From assembly GCF_963675165.1 (NCBI RefSeq), contig NC_087379.1, positions 7,160,339 through 7,224,338 on the forward strand: a stretch of 64,000 nt of DNA. The letters are read 5' to 3'. A program made the position numbers and the translations under genes. A model generated the notes under the pieces. The model ran no database searches. It was given only the letters and a program-made list of their open reading frames with translations, and was not told the origin of the DNA. Source of the stretch: Halichondria panicea (lineage: Eukaryota; Porifera; Demospongiae; Suberitida; Halichondriidae). Shown piece after piece: positions 12,801-27,500 of this stretch. The stretch's first letter is position 1, and each line of letters opens with the position of its first letter.

Positions 12801-15800
12801 CTACCTAATATTTTTTGTACTTACTCCATAAACATTGGTACAGCTGAGAATGGTGAGTAGAACGTTAATAATTTCGCCCTTTTCATTTTTTAATGATGTT
12901 CAATAAGACGAAAAAACAAGAAAATTTCCTGCTACCGTATAGCTAGAAATTTCTACGGCCCAAAAATTCTGCAAATTCTTCGAATTAATGAATGAGTAAA
13001 CGCAGAAATATTATCCGCAAATGCTTATTAACCACGCCTAATTTAACAGTTGAAAATTCAATTCGCAGAAATATTATCCGCAGAAGGTCTTTTTACGGCG
13101 ATTCGCAGAATATTAATTTTGGGCCGCAGAAATTTCTAATATACAATTATACATATACCATAATTATTATCTTTCAGTAGCCACTAACCCTGTGTCTTAT
13201 TTTGCCCTTGGTCCTGAAGTCAAATGGCCTCTCTCCTCCGATGGGCACATCCATCCACTCGGAGCTCTGTTCCATCGACACACCACCCCCTACAGGGCCA
13301 CGCCCACCTACCCTCGTTTTCTCGTAGAGGGCAGAGGGGCTCACATACACCTGTAGAAATAATAACACTAATCAACTAATACACTGACTCTATAATTATA
13401 TACATACGTGTAGTACCCAGTATTAAAAAGGACGTGTACTCGGAGGGTGTAAAGGTCAGTTACCTTGGAGGGTACAGAGGTCAAAGTGGAGAATCTGAGG
13501 GACAGTCCCGTGCTGTTACGTAACAGGAAGGGGACAAAGAGTGTTCTCTGCCGTGTCTGGCTCACAAAGCGTACCGAGTGGAGCAGTGCCAGACCCTTCT
13601 CCACGTTGGACACAGGTCTCGGCTCCTCTGGCTGCTTAGCAACTACACGAGAGGGGGGGGGGGGTGAGATGAGGTTTGTGCTGGTATATTGCATGCACTT
13701 CAAACACGGACAAAATAAAAGCATTAAAGCATTTGCTATATACAAACAGCCAGCGCCCATTACAAATGTTTCGGAAATAATTATGACTAACCGATTAAGT
13801 TTCTCTGTTCGATGCTATTAGTTACCCATACCATTACTCTGTGATTGTGGAGACCCTTGTCTGCTCTGCCTCTGCAGGTCCTGGCTCCAGCTGGCTTGAG
13901 TGGCTCTGGTGATCTGGATGAGGGAGCTGGTCACGTTCAGACAAAGCTTCTCTTTAGCTGCACAGAGAGAGAGACACACACAGTAAATAAAATGATACGA
14001 AATTAATGACGTCAAGTTAACCTAGGCAACAAACTAAGAGCTTCAAAACAGCTCCATTACTAGCTAATTTTAATTAAAAAGGAAAAGATGATCATTGTAT
14101 ATTCTACTCACATGATACAGAGATGCACATTCTGTCTGGTCGGGCGTTACTGTCCAAGTCAGTGCTGTACTTGGCCATCATCTGCCAGTCCACTTGGAGG
14201 CTACAAACAACAACACAATGTCAAAATATAACGCTATCGTGTGCATTTGTACGTACCTCCACTGCTCTATGACTGGTTCCCACGACGATATTCCTCTGTT
14301 GTAGTAGTCCCCGGCAAAGAGCCCCCTCGCCACTCCCTGATTGGTCGATTGGAGGTGGTGCTCTACCTGGAGGTCCGCTAACGAGAAGTCAAACAGCGGC
14401 ACGTCCCTGTTCACACTGTCGTCAATCAGACACACACTCACAGAACCCACACGAACCTGCGGAGGAGGAGGAAGGGGGCAATGATCAGTTATGGTCCTCA
14501 TGAGTGCACACACTGGTCGATGGTACTAACCACTTCTAGACAAAAATACGTACGTACTACTGCTTAATTAGGCCCAGTTTACAGGCTCTAGTTTACAGGC
14601 TGTGAAAGAGGCAAATCTGTGAGTTAATTATTTATAGTTAATTAATTCCCTTTAAAGAGAGGATTGAATATAGCTACCAGTTCAAACTTTCTGGGCACAG
14701 ACAGTACTGCATGGGTCCAAATAATTATAATTTACTGGCCTGAATGCTTTTGATTGTGAAGGGTTTGCCTTCGTTATCATTCTCTTCTTCGTTGTTTCCT
14801 CCATCTAATGTGTCGGTGGAGTCGCTGGAGGTCACGCTTTCCTGCCGACTCAGCAGTTTGAGAGCGGCAGCATCAGGGTCGTTGTCATGGAAATAGAGCT
14901 CCTTACGAATAGAGGACTTGGTAAAACCGAGTGGTAGCAATCTCTTGACTAGATTATCTGTGACAATAAATAACAAAACAAGCTAATTAAACAGTTAATT
15001 GTTATAATATTCAAAGCTCCGAGGGTATTAACTAGGGGAGGGCTCACCATCAACATCCTGGTTTGTTGGGCTGAGGGGACCTTCCCTGACCTCGGTGGCA
15101 CCCATGGGGGGTAGAGACTGAGCTATGCCCAGGAATAACTTGATGTCGTTGTAAGAGAGACGGAAGTTCAACTGCTGAATCTCAACCTGAGGGGACAAGA
15201 AGCAATTAGCTTTAGTACATGCACATAAGGCACACAGAATGTTTTGTGAGACTATTACATAATTATGTGAACAAAGCTATAATTATGGGCGAAATGTTCA
15301 AGTGGTGCATAATTAGAGGATTTCCTTACTAACAATTACGTAGATCGGTAGAGCATAAAATTATGACTAACAAGAAAAATGTAATCTACATGTAGCTTGA
15401 AACAAAATCTTGATGACATAAAAACAACACTGACCTCCAACACTTGAGCTGACCCATTGTCCCCACTCCCTGACGTGGAGGGTGGTCTGGAGGTCCCGCC
15501 CCCTGATGTGGGGGGTGGTTTGACGTCCACGGAGATTGAGACGGGGTCCAGGATGGAGAGGGCGGTCTCATCCTCATTACACAGGGCACAGGAGAACAGT
15601 TCAAGGCCGTCTATAGAACAGTTGATGGTCTTCTCTGAGGAACGGTCTGACCGGAACTTGAGAATCAAGGTCGACTGAGTGTATGGATGGGTGGGTGGGG
15701 AGAATAATAAATGCTGTTTACACAGGGGACAGTGGGTACATGTACTATAACCACAGTAGAATTAAGGTTCCAAATAGTTGGCCTCAGCCATAAATGGCAC

Positions 15801-18593
15801 ACACACACACACACAGACGATACCTTGAGCACGACAGCGTTGGAGCTCAGTTGTCTGGTGTCCTCGACAACCACAAAGTCAGTCTCTGTCATGCTCAGTT
15901 TAACGAGAACGTCTCGAGGTGGCTTCTTCTCCTCCCTGTGTCCTGGGGGAACTCGGTACGAGGCCAGCTGTTGTTGAAGGAGAGACGAAGCTATGTGGGG
16001 GGCATCCATCTCGTCAAATGAGTCTGTGGGGGGTGGGGAAATATATAAATAAACCGACAAATGCAAATTTAAAGAAGGGTGAATAAATGCTGAGTTGACA
16101 TGAATTATCGTACCATCTTCTTCTGGTAGCTTATCAAACACGAATCTCTTTAGCTCTAGAATGAGATCGAATATTCCGATAAGCCTGAGTTTGTTCAACA
16201 AGATGGAGGCTTTGATCTGCTTCGGACTTAGCGTGACGTGGATCTCCACCTGGATAGCTTTCTTGTTGTCGTCACCGTGGAGACGTGAGGAGGTGTGTCT
16301 TGGTCTCAGTACTTCATCAAACACACTTGGTTTAGCATCATGAGCATAATCTGAGGGGGTGGGGCAATAGGTGAAGCAGCTGTGGTTGATTATGTGCAGA
16401 TGCAAATTTGTGTGAAGAGGATTGAAAATAGCCCCATAACTGTTAAGGCACTAGAATACAGCCCACGAATACATGTATCACAAACACAGACAAATCGCTT
16501 TCTGTATAAGCATCATGTTAGCACCTCACAAATGAGAGGGAGATGTAGTAGCTATATTATGGCTACCAGGCTATAGTAGAGCCTCTAGTACAAACCTTCA
16601 TAGCGAGTATCGTAGCCAATCACAGAGTGGGAGGTGAGGTCGACAGTCTGACACTGGTTGGAGCGTGCCTCGAATGAGAACTCACTCTCTTGGATATCGA
16701 ACCGTGCCAGTGATCGTGTGAGGGAGGTGGGGTGGGCGGGGCTAGATCGGGACTGGAGGAGCTCGAGGGTCACGCCCACAAACTGCATCCTGAACAGGAA
16801 TCCGGTCCATACGTCTGTAGTTATCGGCTGGAGGGGGAACAAACACACGTAGCAATAAAAAATTGTGCATAACTATAGTACCATTTCGAAAAAATTATAT
16901 ATACCATGCAAGATTGGATAACAACTTTGAACGACAATAACTTACGTACCGTTTGTCCAATCTTTTGATTTTCTGAAAGCTTAGAAAGAGCTCTTTCAGA
17001 TGATATGTCCAGCTCAATTATTTTTATCGGACCCAATTTTGCACTTTTCCCCCACCTATATATAGCCCACGCTTTTTTGTCAAAAACGGCCTCAAAAATG
17101 ACTTTTGATTTTAATATGCCATCTAAAAGAGCTCACTTTGAGCTACCAGAAAATCATCAAACAGTTGAAATTGGACCATCGAAACCCAAATTATGGCGAT
17201 TCAAAGATACCATAATTATAAATATACCGTACTATGAAAAAGTAAGCTTATCATTGTACAAATTATTATCAACGCTTAATTCTGCACACACGTTGTATCC
17301 ATAGTTTTCAGACCTACGTAGCTATAGCAACCCTTCATTCATTTGCTATGAACATCGTGTAACACGTACAATACAGCAGATTGATATATGCCCCCTAGCC
17401 CTCACCTCAGCAATGGGGTCGTGGATGACGCTGGACGGCTTCTCAAACTCTTCAATGCCCTCCCCGAGGTTCATCTCCACCAGACCTTTGATTGTCTCCA
17501 GCTGGCCCTTGTCCAGGAGCACGTGGATGGCCTCCAGCCTGCCCTCCACTTGGAATTCTGGCACTGCATGGGGGAGGCAATAAACAACAAGTAGTAGAAG
17601 CACACGCTAAATAATTTTGATATTATTGCAGCTACGTACGTATAAGGTTTCCATTACAAGGAGACTGTTTAATATGGTTTCCCATTACACGACAAATAGA
17701 CACTTACCATCTCTACAGAAATCATGATAGAGATTTCTCTCAATGAACAGCTTCGCAGCTCCCTTCTCCTTGAGCACCTCCCCTGGTTCTCGCATAATCC
17801 GGCCTCCTCTCTTACCCCTCACTTTGCGAGCTGAGAACACATCCACGTCTGATAAATCGACCACAATACAGTCCAATAGACAGGGACCTTTGAAAGCCTC
17901 GAGATGTTTCTCTATCCTGCGTCGATCTTCCTCGGCTGTTACGGTGGCGTTGCTCTGAAAGCTTCCAAACATGGAGTCATCGTCTTGCCTCGTTTGAGAG
18001 GTGTTTGAAAAAAGAGAGCTTGTTCTTGAGATGCTGTCCGTTTGTTGAGAGGTCGTGGGGTCATGGGCGACACAGAGGGCGTTAGCCTGAGGGGAGAGAA
18101 TGTGGAGGGGGGTATCGGAGTGTGTGGGCGGGCCGTAGTGTGTGCCAGTGATGGAGTGTATCTCGTCCAGACCAGCCTGCCTTCTCATGTGTGATATGGT
18201 GGCCTCTTCACCATCGTACCTGTGTGTGGGTGTGGTGTGGGAGGGGTAAGAGGGGGTGATCTTGTACATGTAATTGTTCAGAGGAGGTATGACAGGCACG
18301 GTGCAGCTCAAGCAATTAAGCAATATTCCGCCCACGTGTAGTTTTATTGCTGAGTCAGCTAATCAGAAAAATATCAAGTTTCAAGCATATAAACGGCGTT
18401 AATTACTAAGAAATCAGATATTGCATGCCCCATACATTCAACGGTCTCACCTGATTGAGTTAGTGACTGTCACATGACCAATGTCACCCACCACCAGTTC
18501 GGGGGAGAAGGCATGTTTAGGGATGAGGAGGAGCGGTCCTGTGATGTCCACATCATAAGACATTCTGCCCTTACGCTCGGGGCCGTGGTACAC
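3834..18593 (-). CDS. VPS13D: VPS13D exons 21-54 (residues about 2106-4455)
   Basis: Exons: 18593-18451, 18219-17708, 17563-17406, 16827-16596, 16350-16114, 16023-15824, 15674-15435, 15186-15048, 14957-14736, 14456-14257, 14200-14112, 13957-13826, 13642-13464, 13350-13189, 12741-12040, 11716-11537, 11276-11110, 10796-10662, 10596-10452, 10358-10258, 10110-9609, 9433-9154, 8903-8746, 8486-8346, 8268-8179, 8119-8060, 7595-7449, 7198-6797, 6640-6470, 6223-6020, 5773-5520, 4661-4483, 4098-4001, 3926-3834. Exon 22 has [15 protein letters not shown] and exon 29 the UBA helix [15 protein letters not shown]. Exons 33-41 form the VAB region ([35 protein letters not shown]); in human this domain binds Miro. 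Exon 49 has [15 protein letters not shown]. The last three exons form the PH-like end. The intron within 10359-10451 stays open in frame, so retention would not be obvious from frame alone. Confidence 0.92.
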
Positions 18594-21500
18594 CTACACA
18601 CACATAGTGCATCATGCACATGCAGCAGAATACCAATATCTTATAATACAAGGTTTCTACATATGCCCATACGATGCTCTTGGGGTCATGGTACAACACC
18701 TGCACACACACGGGGAGCACATGCAGTAGAATACCATCCTATACATACGTAATAATATATACAAGGTCTATATACTAACTATATACATACAAATTTCCAT
18801 ATATGCTCGGAACTGTGCACTTACACACAGAGGGAACGCAGTGCATGCATGTATTATACATGCACAATCTCAACACATGTACGGTAGATATAACGAACTA
18901 CATAATAGTATACAAGGTTCCTATGGTAACGACTCTACGTAACTACCACACACACACTTCACAGGGCTGGAAGAAGGTAACTACTCATGCTTATTGGTGA
19001 TTAATTAAAAATACAATCCACAGATTCCACACACACACCTCCACATACACGTCAAAGGGCTGCATGCACAATCTCAACACATGTATGGTAAATATAACGA
19101 ACTACATAATAGTATACAAGGTTCCTATGGTAACGACTCTACGTGACTACCACACACACACTTCACAGGGCTGGCAGAAGGTAACTCTACTCATGCTTAT
19201 TGGTGATTTAATTAAAAATACAATTCACAGATTCCACACACACACCTCCACATACACGTCAAAGGGCTGTATAGTAGAAAAAAGCTACTCATCCTTATTA
19301 AATAATACAATCCACACTACCACACACACACATCAAAGGGCTGGCTTGCAGAAGTTACCTACTCATCCTAGTAATTGTAACAAATACAATCCATATACGT
19401 ACTACCCTCCTAAAGGAAAATACGCACACTACGCATAATTTAAAGGGTTGAGCAAGTCGGAAAGTACAGAACCTCTATATACTGCATTCCAGAATACATG
19501 CACACTACGCACACACATAAAAAGGCTGAGCCGAGACACACAGGCTCAGTCAGTACCACAAACGCTGCAAAAGTCCGAGTATCTACAATCATGAAGTTCT
19601 TCATCGCTCCTGTCACGGTTTTCCTATTGATGTACTGTGCAGCAGGTAAGATATTGTGATTACTTATTATACAGTTAAAGAGCCCTCCATTGCCTCAGGT
19701 GTTCTCTCCGGAGGGGTGACGTACACGAGGTGGGGCCACAATGCTTGTCCGAGTGTGCCTGGTACAAAGATGCTGTACACTGGGAGAATGAGCGGAGCAA
19801 ACTACAATACACAAGGAGGTGGAGCCAACTATGTCTGTCTTCCAAATGACCCCGAGTACGACGCCCTTAATACCTACTCCTCGCGTTATTTTTCATACAT
19901 CTATGGCACAGAATACGAATGGGCGATTGCTGGTAGACACGATCACAATGTACCTTGTGCTGTTTGCCATGTTACAACCAGATTTGCTAAAGTGATGATT
20001 CCTGCCAAAACCAGCTGCCCTCCAAGCTGGGTGAGAGAGTACTACGGCTATCTACAGAGCGAGGCTGATATTTCTGGCCATAAACGCACCGAGTACCTTT
20101 GTGTGGATAAAGAGCAAGTCTCTCTTTATGAATCACGTAAAAATATCGATGGAGCCCTAATTTATCACGTGAGAGCCAAATGCCACGGGATAGAGTGCCC
20201 TCCATATGATGTTGACCAAGTACTGACATGTACCGTATGTACCAACTAAACATCCAAGAATTATGAACACTGGCTGTAGCACTTACGAACAATGATTTTG
20301 TGTACGCATTATAGTGTATAAGAACATTAAGGATGGTATATATAAGCTATTATTATATAATTATTACAGAGACTATAGAAGAATTAGTGATATCATGTGA
20401 TGTTTTACAATGAAGTCTACGCAGTGCCTCGATGCATGTTGGAATGGTGCAATACATGCTATATAATTATAATAGAGTATTCTAATTATATTATAGGATT
20501 GGTAATAAATACATCTATCATACTATAGCTAGGTAGCAGTCACACTATATACAAGCAGGCCGGTCGAGGCAAGGTACTTCAAATAGTGCTCTATACAATA
20601 GTACTGGGAAGCTACACCCCTAATACTATTAACACTATCCACACATGGCAGTAGGTAACTACTCATCCTAGTAATTGATGATTAATTAGAACCACACTAC
20701 CTCCACACACACATAAAAGGGCTTACTACCTACCTACTCATCCTAGGAATTGATGATTAATTAGAAATGCAACCCACAGTACATACCTCCACACACCACA
20801 CATTAAATTAGGAGTGCATGGAAGGTACTTATACTTAGCCTCATAATTATATACGATACATTATACGTACAAATGGGAAATGCGCACACTACGCATAAAT
20901 TAAACATGTGAGCAAGTCAGAAAGTACAGAACCTCCATACTAACATTCCATGCACTCCAGACCACACCACACTCACTCACACACATAAAAAGGTTGAACA
21001 GAGACACACAGACTCAGTCCACAAACACTGCGTTCATTCCATTCTGAAACCAAAATTTCTATCAATCATGAAGTTCTTCAACGTTCAAACTATTGCTGTC
21101 ACAGTTTTCCTCTTGATGTACTGTGCAGCAGGTAAGTCATTGCGAGTGTACTTATTCTACAGTTTATAGAGAGTCCTCCATTGCCTCAGGTGTTCTCTCC
21201 GGAGGGGTGACGTACACGAGGTGGGGCCACACTGCTTGTCCGAATATACCTGATACAAATATGCTGTACACTGGGAAAATGGCTGGAACGTTTACATCTG
21301 GAGGTGGATCCAACTATCTCTGTCTTCCAGAAGTCCCACAGGACATACTCAACAGCTACACCCCAGGTTATGATTCATTAATCTATGGCACAGCATACAA
21401 ATATCCGATTGCTGGTAGTCATGACGACTTTGTACCATGTGCTGTTTGCCATGCTAAGCTAAATACAGCTATGGTGATGGTTCCTGCCAAGACCAACTGC

Positions 21501-24500
21501 CCAGGTGGATGGACATTAGAGTACCTCGGCTATATACAGAGTGAAGCTGATACAGGTTCAAGACTCACCGAGTACATTTGTGTAGATAAAGAGCAAGTCT
21601 CTTATAAATCAACCAACTACAACTACTTACAAGCATCCACGCTTTACCATGTGAAACCAGCATGCTCTGGGATAGAGTGCCCTCCATACGATATTAACAG
21701 AGTACTGGCATGTGTCGTATGCACCTACTAAACATCCAACAATTATTATGAACACTGGCTGTAGCACTTACGAACAATGATTTAATTTGTGTACGCATAA
21801 TTATAGCGTATAAGAACATTAAGGATGGTATATATAAGCTATATTGTAGAGACTAGAAGAATTAAGTGATATCATGTGATGTTTTACAATGAAGTCTACG
21901 CAGTGCCTCGATGCATGTTGGAATGTTGCAATGCATGCTATTATATATAGAGTATATTAGGATTGGTGATAAATACATATCATTACAGAACTATATATAG
22001 CTATTAATAATATTAGGCATAGCAGTCAAACAATATGCAATGGCAATGCCATGCATGCAGTCACTATACCGTATAGCGGGTAATGTTCGTGGGGTAAAAA
22101 ATGTGTTCAACTCGAAAAACGGTGGTTTTTGTGAGTAAAAATTTTGTTTAGTCTCGTGGCTGCACTGCATTCCGGTAAGCCACGCCTACGTTAACATTTC
22201 GTGGAGGTCAGCTTGCCCACAAAAATAACGAATATTTTACCCCACAAAAATTACCCGCTATACGGTATACAAGTAGGCCGGTCGGGCCAAGGTATATATA
22301 CTTCAAACAGTGCTATAGTACTGGGAAGCTACACCCCTACTTTCAGACTTCTTTGCTATAGTATATTAAATGTAAAAAACTTTTCCTGACTCAGTAATAT
22401 TTATGCTCGCGTGATGTTGTCTGCCCCACCCCCCTGATCCATCACGCACTAAGAACATTTCAAAGGGTTAACAGGAGGCACCCACTGATTGGTACTAAGC
22501 ACACATTAAAAGGTTGAGAATGTACTTAGTATACCCTAACGCTAAATGGATATAATAAGCACCTATACTATATATACGCCAAGTTGAGTAAATCGAATGT
22601 ACCTATTCCGCTAGCAATCCAGAATATACACAATATACACATAAAAAGGTTGAGCCAGACCCAACTGACTCAGTACCACAAACTGCATTCTCTGGAACCA
22701 AAAAATCGAGTTTCTGCAATCATGAAGTTCTTTATCCTTCAAACTATTGCTGTCACAGTTTTCCTCTTGATGTACTGTGCAGCAGGTAAGTCATTGCGAG
22801 TGTACTTATATTACAGCTTAGAGAGTCCTCCATTGCCTCAGGTGTTCTCTCCGGAGGGGTAACGTACACGAGGTGGGGCCACAATGATTGTCCAAGAGTG
22901 TCTGGTACAAGGACGATGTACACTGGGAGAATGGCCGGAGCGCACTATAGTCACACAGGAGGTGGAGCCAACTATCTCTGTCTTCCAAATGACTCCGAGT
23001 ACCACACCCTCCACACATATTCCTCAAATGTTTACTCTTGGATCTATGGCACAGAATACGAATATCCGATTCCTGGTAGTCATGATCACAATGTACCATG
23101 TGCTGTTTGCCATGCTACAACAAGGACAGCTAAAATGATGATTCCTGTCAAGACCAGCTGCCCTCTATACTGGACTAGAGAGTACTACGGCTATCTACAG
23201 AGCGAAAGTAACGCCCATAAACGCACTGAGTACCTTTGTGTGGACCAAGCTCAAAACTAACTTCCTGGATCATTTGCAACTAACGATGGATCCACAATAT
23301 ATCATGTGACAGCTACATGCTCTGGGATAGAGTGTCCTCCATACGATTATTACAGGGTACTGACATGTATCGTATGTACCAACTGAACTCCAACATTTAT
23401 GAGAATACGTACATGCACTGTATAGGACTTACAAAGTACAATAATGTTGTGTATAGACTATATATATAAGGATGAAGAGACTATAGAAGAATATAGTGAT
23501 GCATGCATGTTGGAATGTTGAACACATGCTGTATAATTTATAGTGTAGGATAGAATTAATAATGAATACATGCTATTAATAATTATTATGGTATAATTAT
23601 TCGTAGCAGTCTAGCAGTCAAACAATAATTATGCAATGGCAGTGCATGCAGTCACGCACATCCAGTATGACTAGCTAGTATATACTAGGCCATAGTATTG
23701 ACTCACACAATCTTAACAGTAAGAATATACCAGTATAATGTAATACATTGGACCTTGAACATGTAATACAAGGTTCCTATGGTATAACTGTACTTGCTTG
23801 ACAACCTTCCTACATGATCTACAACATCTGGTCTAGTGATATACAGTACAGCGGGAAAATTTTGCGAGTGCACATTTTCGCTATTTGGCTCCAGAGCCGC
23901 CATCAGAAATGTTCGTGGGTTCTAATATTCGCATTTCAATGCCAGTAAACTACACCCACCAATAGCTTTGCATATGAAATACCGGTGCGTGGGAGTTTAT
24001 CCCAAATTTAATTTTCACATTAACTGACTTGCTCAACTGTTTAAATTGTGCGTAGTGTGCGTATTGTCAATTAGTAGTAATTAAGCGCATGAGTCTTATA
24101 GGTGCATTTTATTGTTATACTTTTTACAAAATTAATGTATACTATAATATAATTTTTTTATGTCCTCCCAATACAATCCAGACTATAATTATTACAAACT
24201 ACGAAAACATATGCAAACAGAAGACTCAGTACCACAAATGGTGCGTTCATTTTCATTCTGAAACCAAAAGTATAGCTTCTATAATCATGAAGTTCTTATC
24301 GTTCAAACTGTTGGTGTCACACCTACCGTATACATGTATATATATATATAGAGGGTAATTTTCGTGAGGTAAAATATTCGTGGTTTTCGCGGTTGAAGGT
24401 CTGACCACGAATATTGTACCTACGAATGAAGCGACCTTGCCTAACTTTGCCTGCAGTGCAAGCAGCAACCACGAAAATATTATCCACGAAATGACTCAAC

Positions 24501-27500
24501 CACGAATATTTGCCCCCCGAAAATTACCCGCTATACGGTATACCATCATACATACGTATAATACAAGGTTCCTACATAATTATAATACAAGGTTGCTACA
24601 TTTAAACAAGGTTCCTACGGTAACTGTGTTTGTTTGACAACCTTCCTACATGATCACAACACCAGTGAAGTACTCAACTAGACTCGATTCAAGGCCTTTT
24701 TCTATTGTGAACGTCTTTTATAATTATACCTGCATGAATGCGGCCTGGAATCGAGGCTATATAAATATTATATACTGCTCTACTAATAATACAACCCACA
24801 ACACTGTACATACAATAGGCACTCACATAAAAAGGTTGAGCCGAGACACATAAACTCAGTGTGAAACATATTGCGTTCTCTCATTTTGAAACCAAAAAAT
24901 CGAGTTTCTACAATCATGAAGTTCTTCAACGTTCAAACTATTGCTGTCACAGTTTTCCTCTTGATGTACTGTGCAGCAGGTAAGTCATTGCGAGTGTACT
25001 TATTCTACAGCTTAGAGAGCCGTCCATTGCCTCAGGTGTTCTCTCCGGAGGGGTGACGTACACGAGGTGGGGCCACAATGCTTGTCCAAGAGTGTCTGGT
25101 ACAAAGATGCTGTACACTGGGAGAATGAGCGGAGTGTTTTACAATCAAAAAGGAGGTGGAGCCAACTATCTCTGTCTTCCAAACAACCCGCAATACAACA
25201 CCCTCTACACACCTATCCCACGTGATTACTCCAGGATTTATGGCACAGAATACGAATGGCCGATTGCTGGTAGTCACGATCACAATGTACCATGTGCTGT
25301 TTGCCATGTTACAACCAGAGATGCTAAAGTGATGATTCCTGCCAGGACAAGCTGCCCTCCAAACTGGACAAGAGAATACTACGGCTATCTACAGAGTGAA
25401 AATAATTCAGGCGACCGTCAACCCACTGAGTATGTTTGTGTGGACAAAGCTCAAGCCTCTCTTTATGGATCATATGCAAATATCAATGGAGCTGTAATCT
25501 ATCATGTGAAAGCCACATGCCACGGGATACAGTGCCCTCCATACGATGCTAACCAAGTACTGACATGTACCGTATGTACCAACTGAACAAAACAATTACA
25601 AAAGTAGTGTACTTATAAACAATGATTGTGTAAGAACATTAAAAGAATTAGTGATGTACGTTGGAATGTTGAACACATGCTCAAGTATTATAGACTTAAT
25701 AATGTATGTTGTGAACACATGCATACTATTAATAATAATGGTATTATTCAGCAGTCAAACAATATGCACCAACATGCAGTCACACTATATACAATCACAC
25801 ATGCAGTATGACCAGTATACACTAGGCCATAATTTTTTTTATAGCTATATATAGTACAGACTCACACAATCTCAAACAGTATATAAGAATATAAGTACAC
25901 ACATACATTGTACCTTCTTACATTAACTGTGTTTGCTTGACAACCTTCCCCATGATCTACAACACCAGTGAAGTATACCTATCCTCACTAATAAATACAC
26001 TATATCCACACGTTAAGCCGAGGCACAACAGCATATACCTATAATTATACACTCTAGCTATATACTACGGTTCATTAGGACACTACCCAACAAGTAACAA
26101 TTAATGCAATTCTATACATTATACAATCAGGGATAAAGAACAATACAGAACAGTACTCGATTCAATATTGTGGCACGTATGAACGTCTCTTTCCTCTCTG
26201 AATGCGGCCTGGAATCGAGGCTACTTCTACTCTACTAATACAATTCACAGTACATATACATACACTAAACATACATATAAAAAGGCTGAGCCAAGACATA
26301 CAAGCTCAGTGTGACAAATGTTATGTTCATTTCATCCTGAGATCAAAACTTTGAGTTTCTACAATCATGAAGTTCTTTAACACTCAAACTATTGCTGTCA
26401 CAATTTTCCTCTTGATGCACTGTGCAGCAGGTAAGACATTGTGATTGTACTTATATTGCAGCTTAGAGAGCTCTCCATTGCTGCCTCAGGTGTTCTCTCC
26501 GGAGGGGTGACGTACACGAGGTGGGGCCACAATGCTTGTCCAAGTGTGCCTGGTACACAGATGCTGTACACTGGGAGAATGGCCAAAGTGCTCTTTGACA
26601 AAATGGGAGGGGGAGCCAACTTTCTCTGTCTTCCAAACAACTCACAGTACTACACCCTCAACACATACACGTCTCATGTTATTACTCAGAGATTTCCGGC
26701 AGAGAATACGAAGTTCCGATTGCTGGTAGTCATAACCACAATGTACCGTGTGGTGTTTGTTATGTTGCAACAAGAGCAGCTAAAGTGATGATTCCTGCCA
26801 AGACCAGCTGCCCTCTACGGTGGACAAGAGAGTACTATACGGCTATCTACAGAGTGAAGCAGTTTGGCCAGGTCATCAACGCACTGAGTACGTTTGTGTG
26901 GAAAAACTCACGTCTCAGTTCGTGGATCATATGCAAATTTCAATAGAGCCGTAATATATCATGTGAGAGCTACATGCCACGGGATTGAGTGTCCTCCATA
27001 CAATACTAACAGAGCTCTAACATGTACCGTATGTACCAAGTAAACATCCAACAAGTATGAAAACACTATGATACCTACTGTTTACAAACTGTAAATTTGT
27101 AGAATACAAGAATATGGTGTACTATTGAACATATGCTATTATTTGTGTAGGATATAATATAACAGATCTACGTAATATTATCTTGAATACTGCATGCTAT
27201 CACGGTCTGGCAGTGAGGTGAATGAGTCTATAACAGTCGAAACATACTCCACAGCAACTGATGATGCACGTGATGTTTATAATGACTATTCTTGTAAACA
27301 GAGCACACAATCTCAACACAGTAGAATACCAACACATACGTGCATGTACCTTCCTACATTGAATACAAGGTTCCTACGTAACTGTACTTGTTTGACAACC
27401 TTCCTACATGATCTACAACACCAGTGAAGTACCTAGCTACCCTATACAATCCACACACTACACCCACGCACACACTAAAGGATTGAGCTGTGAGGCACAA

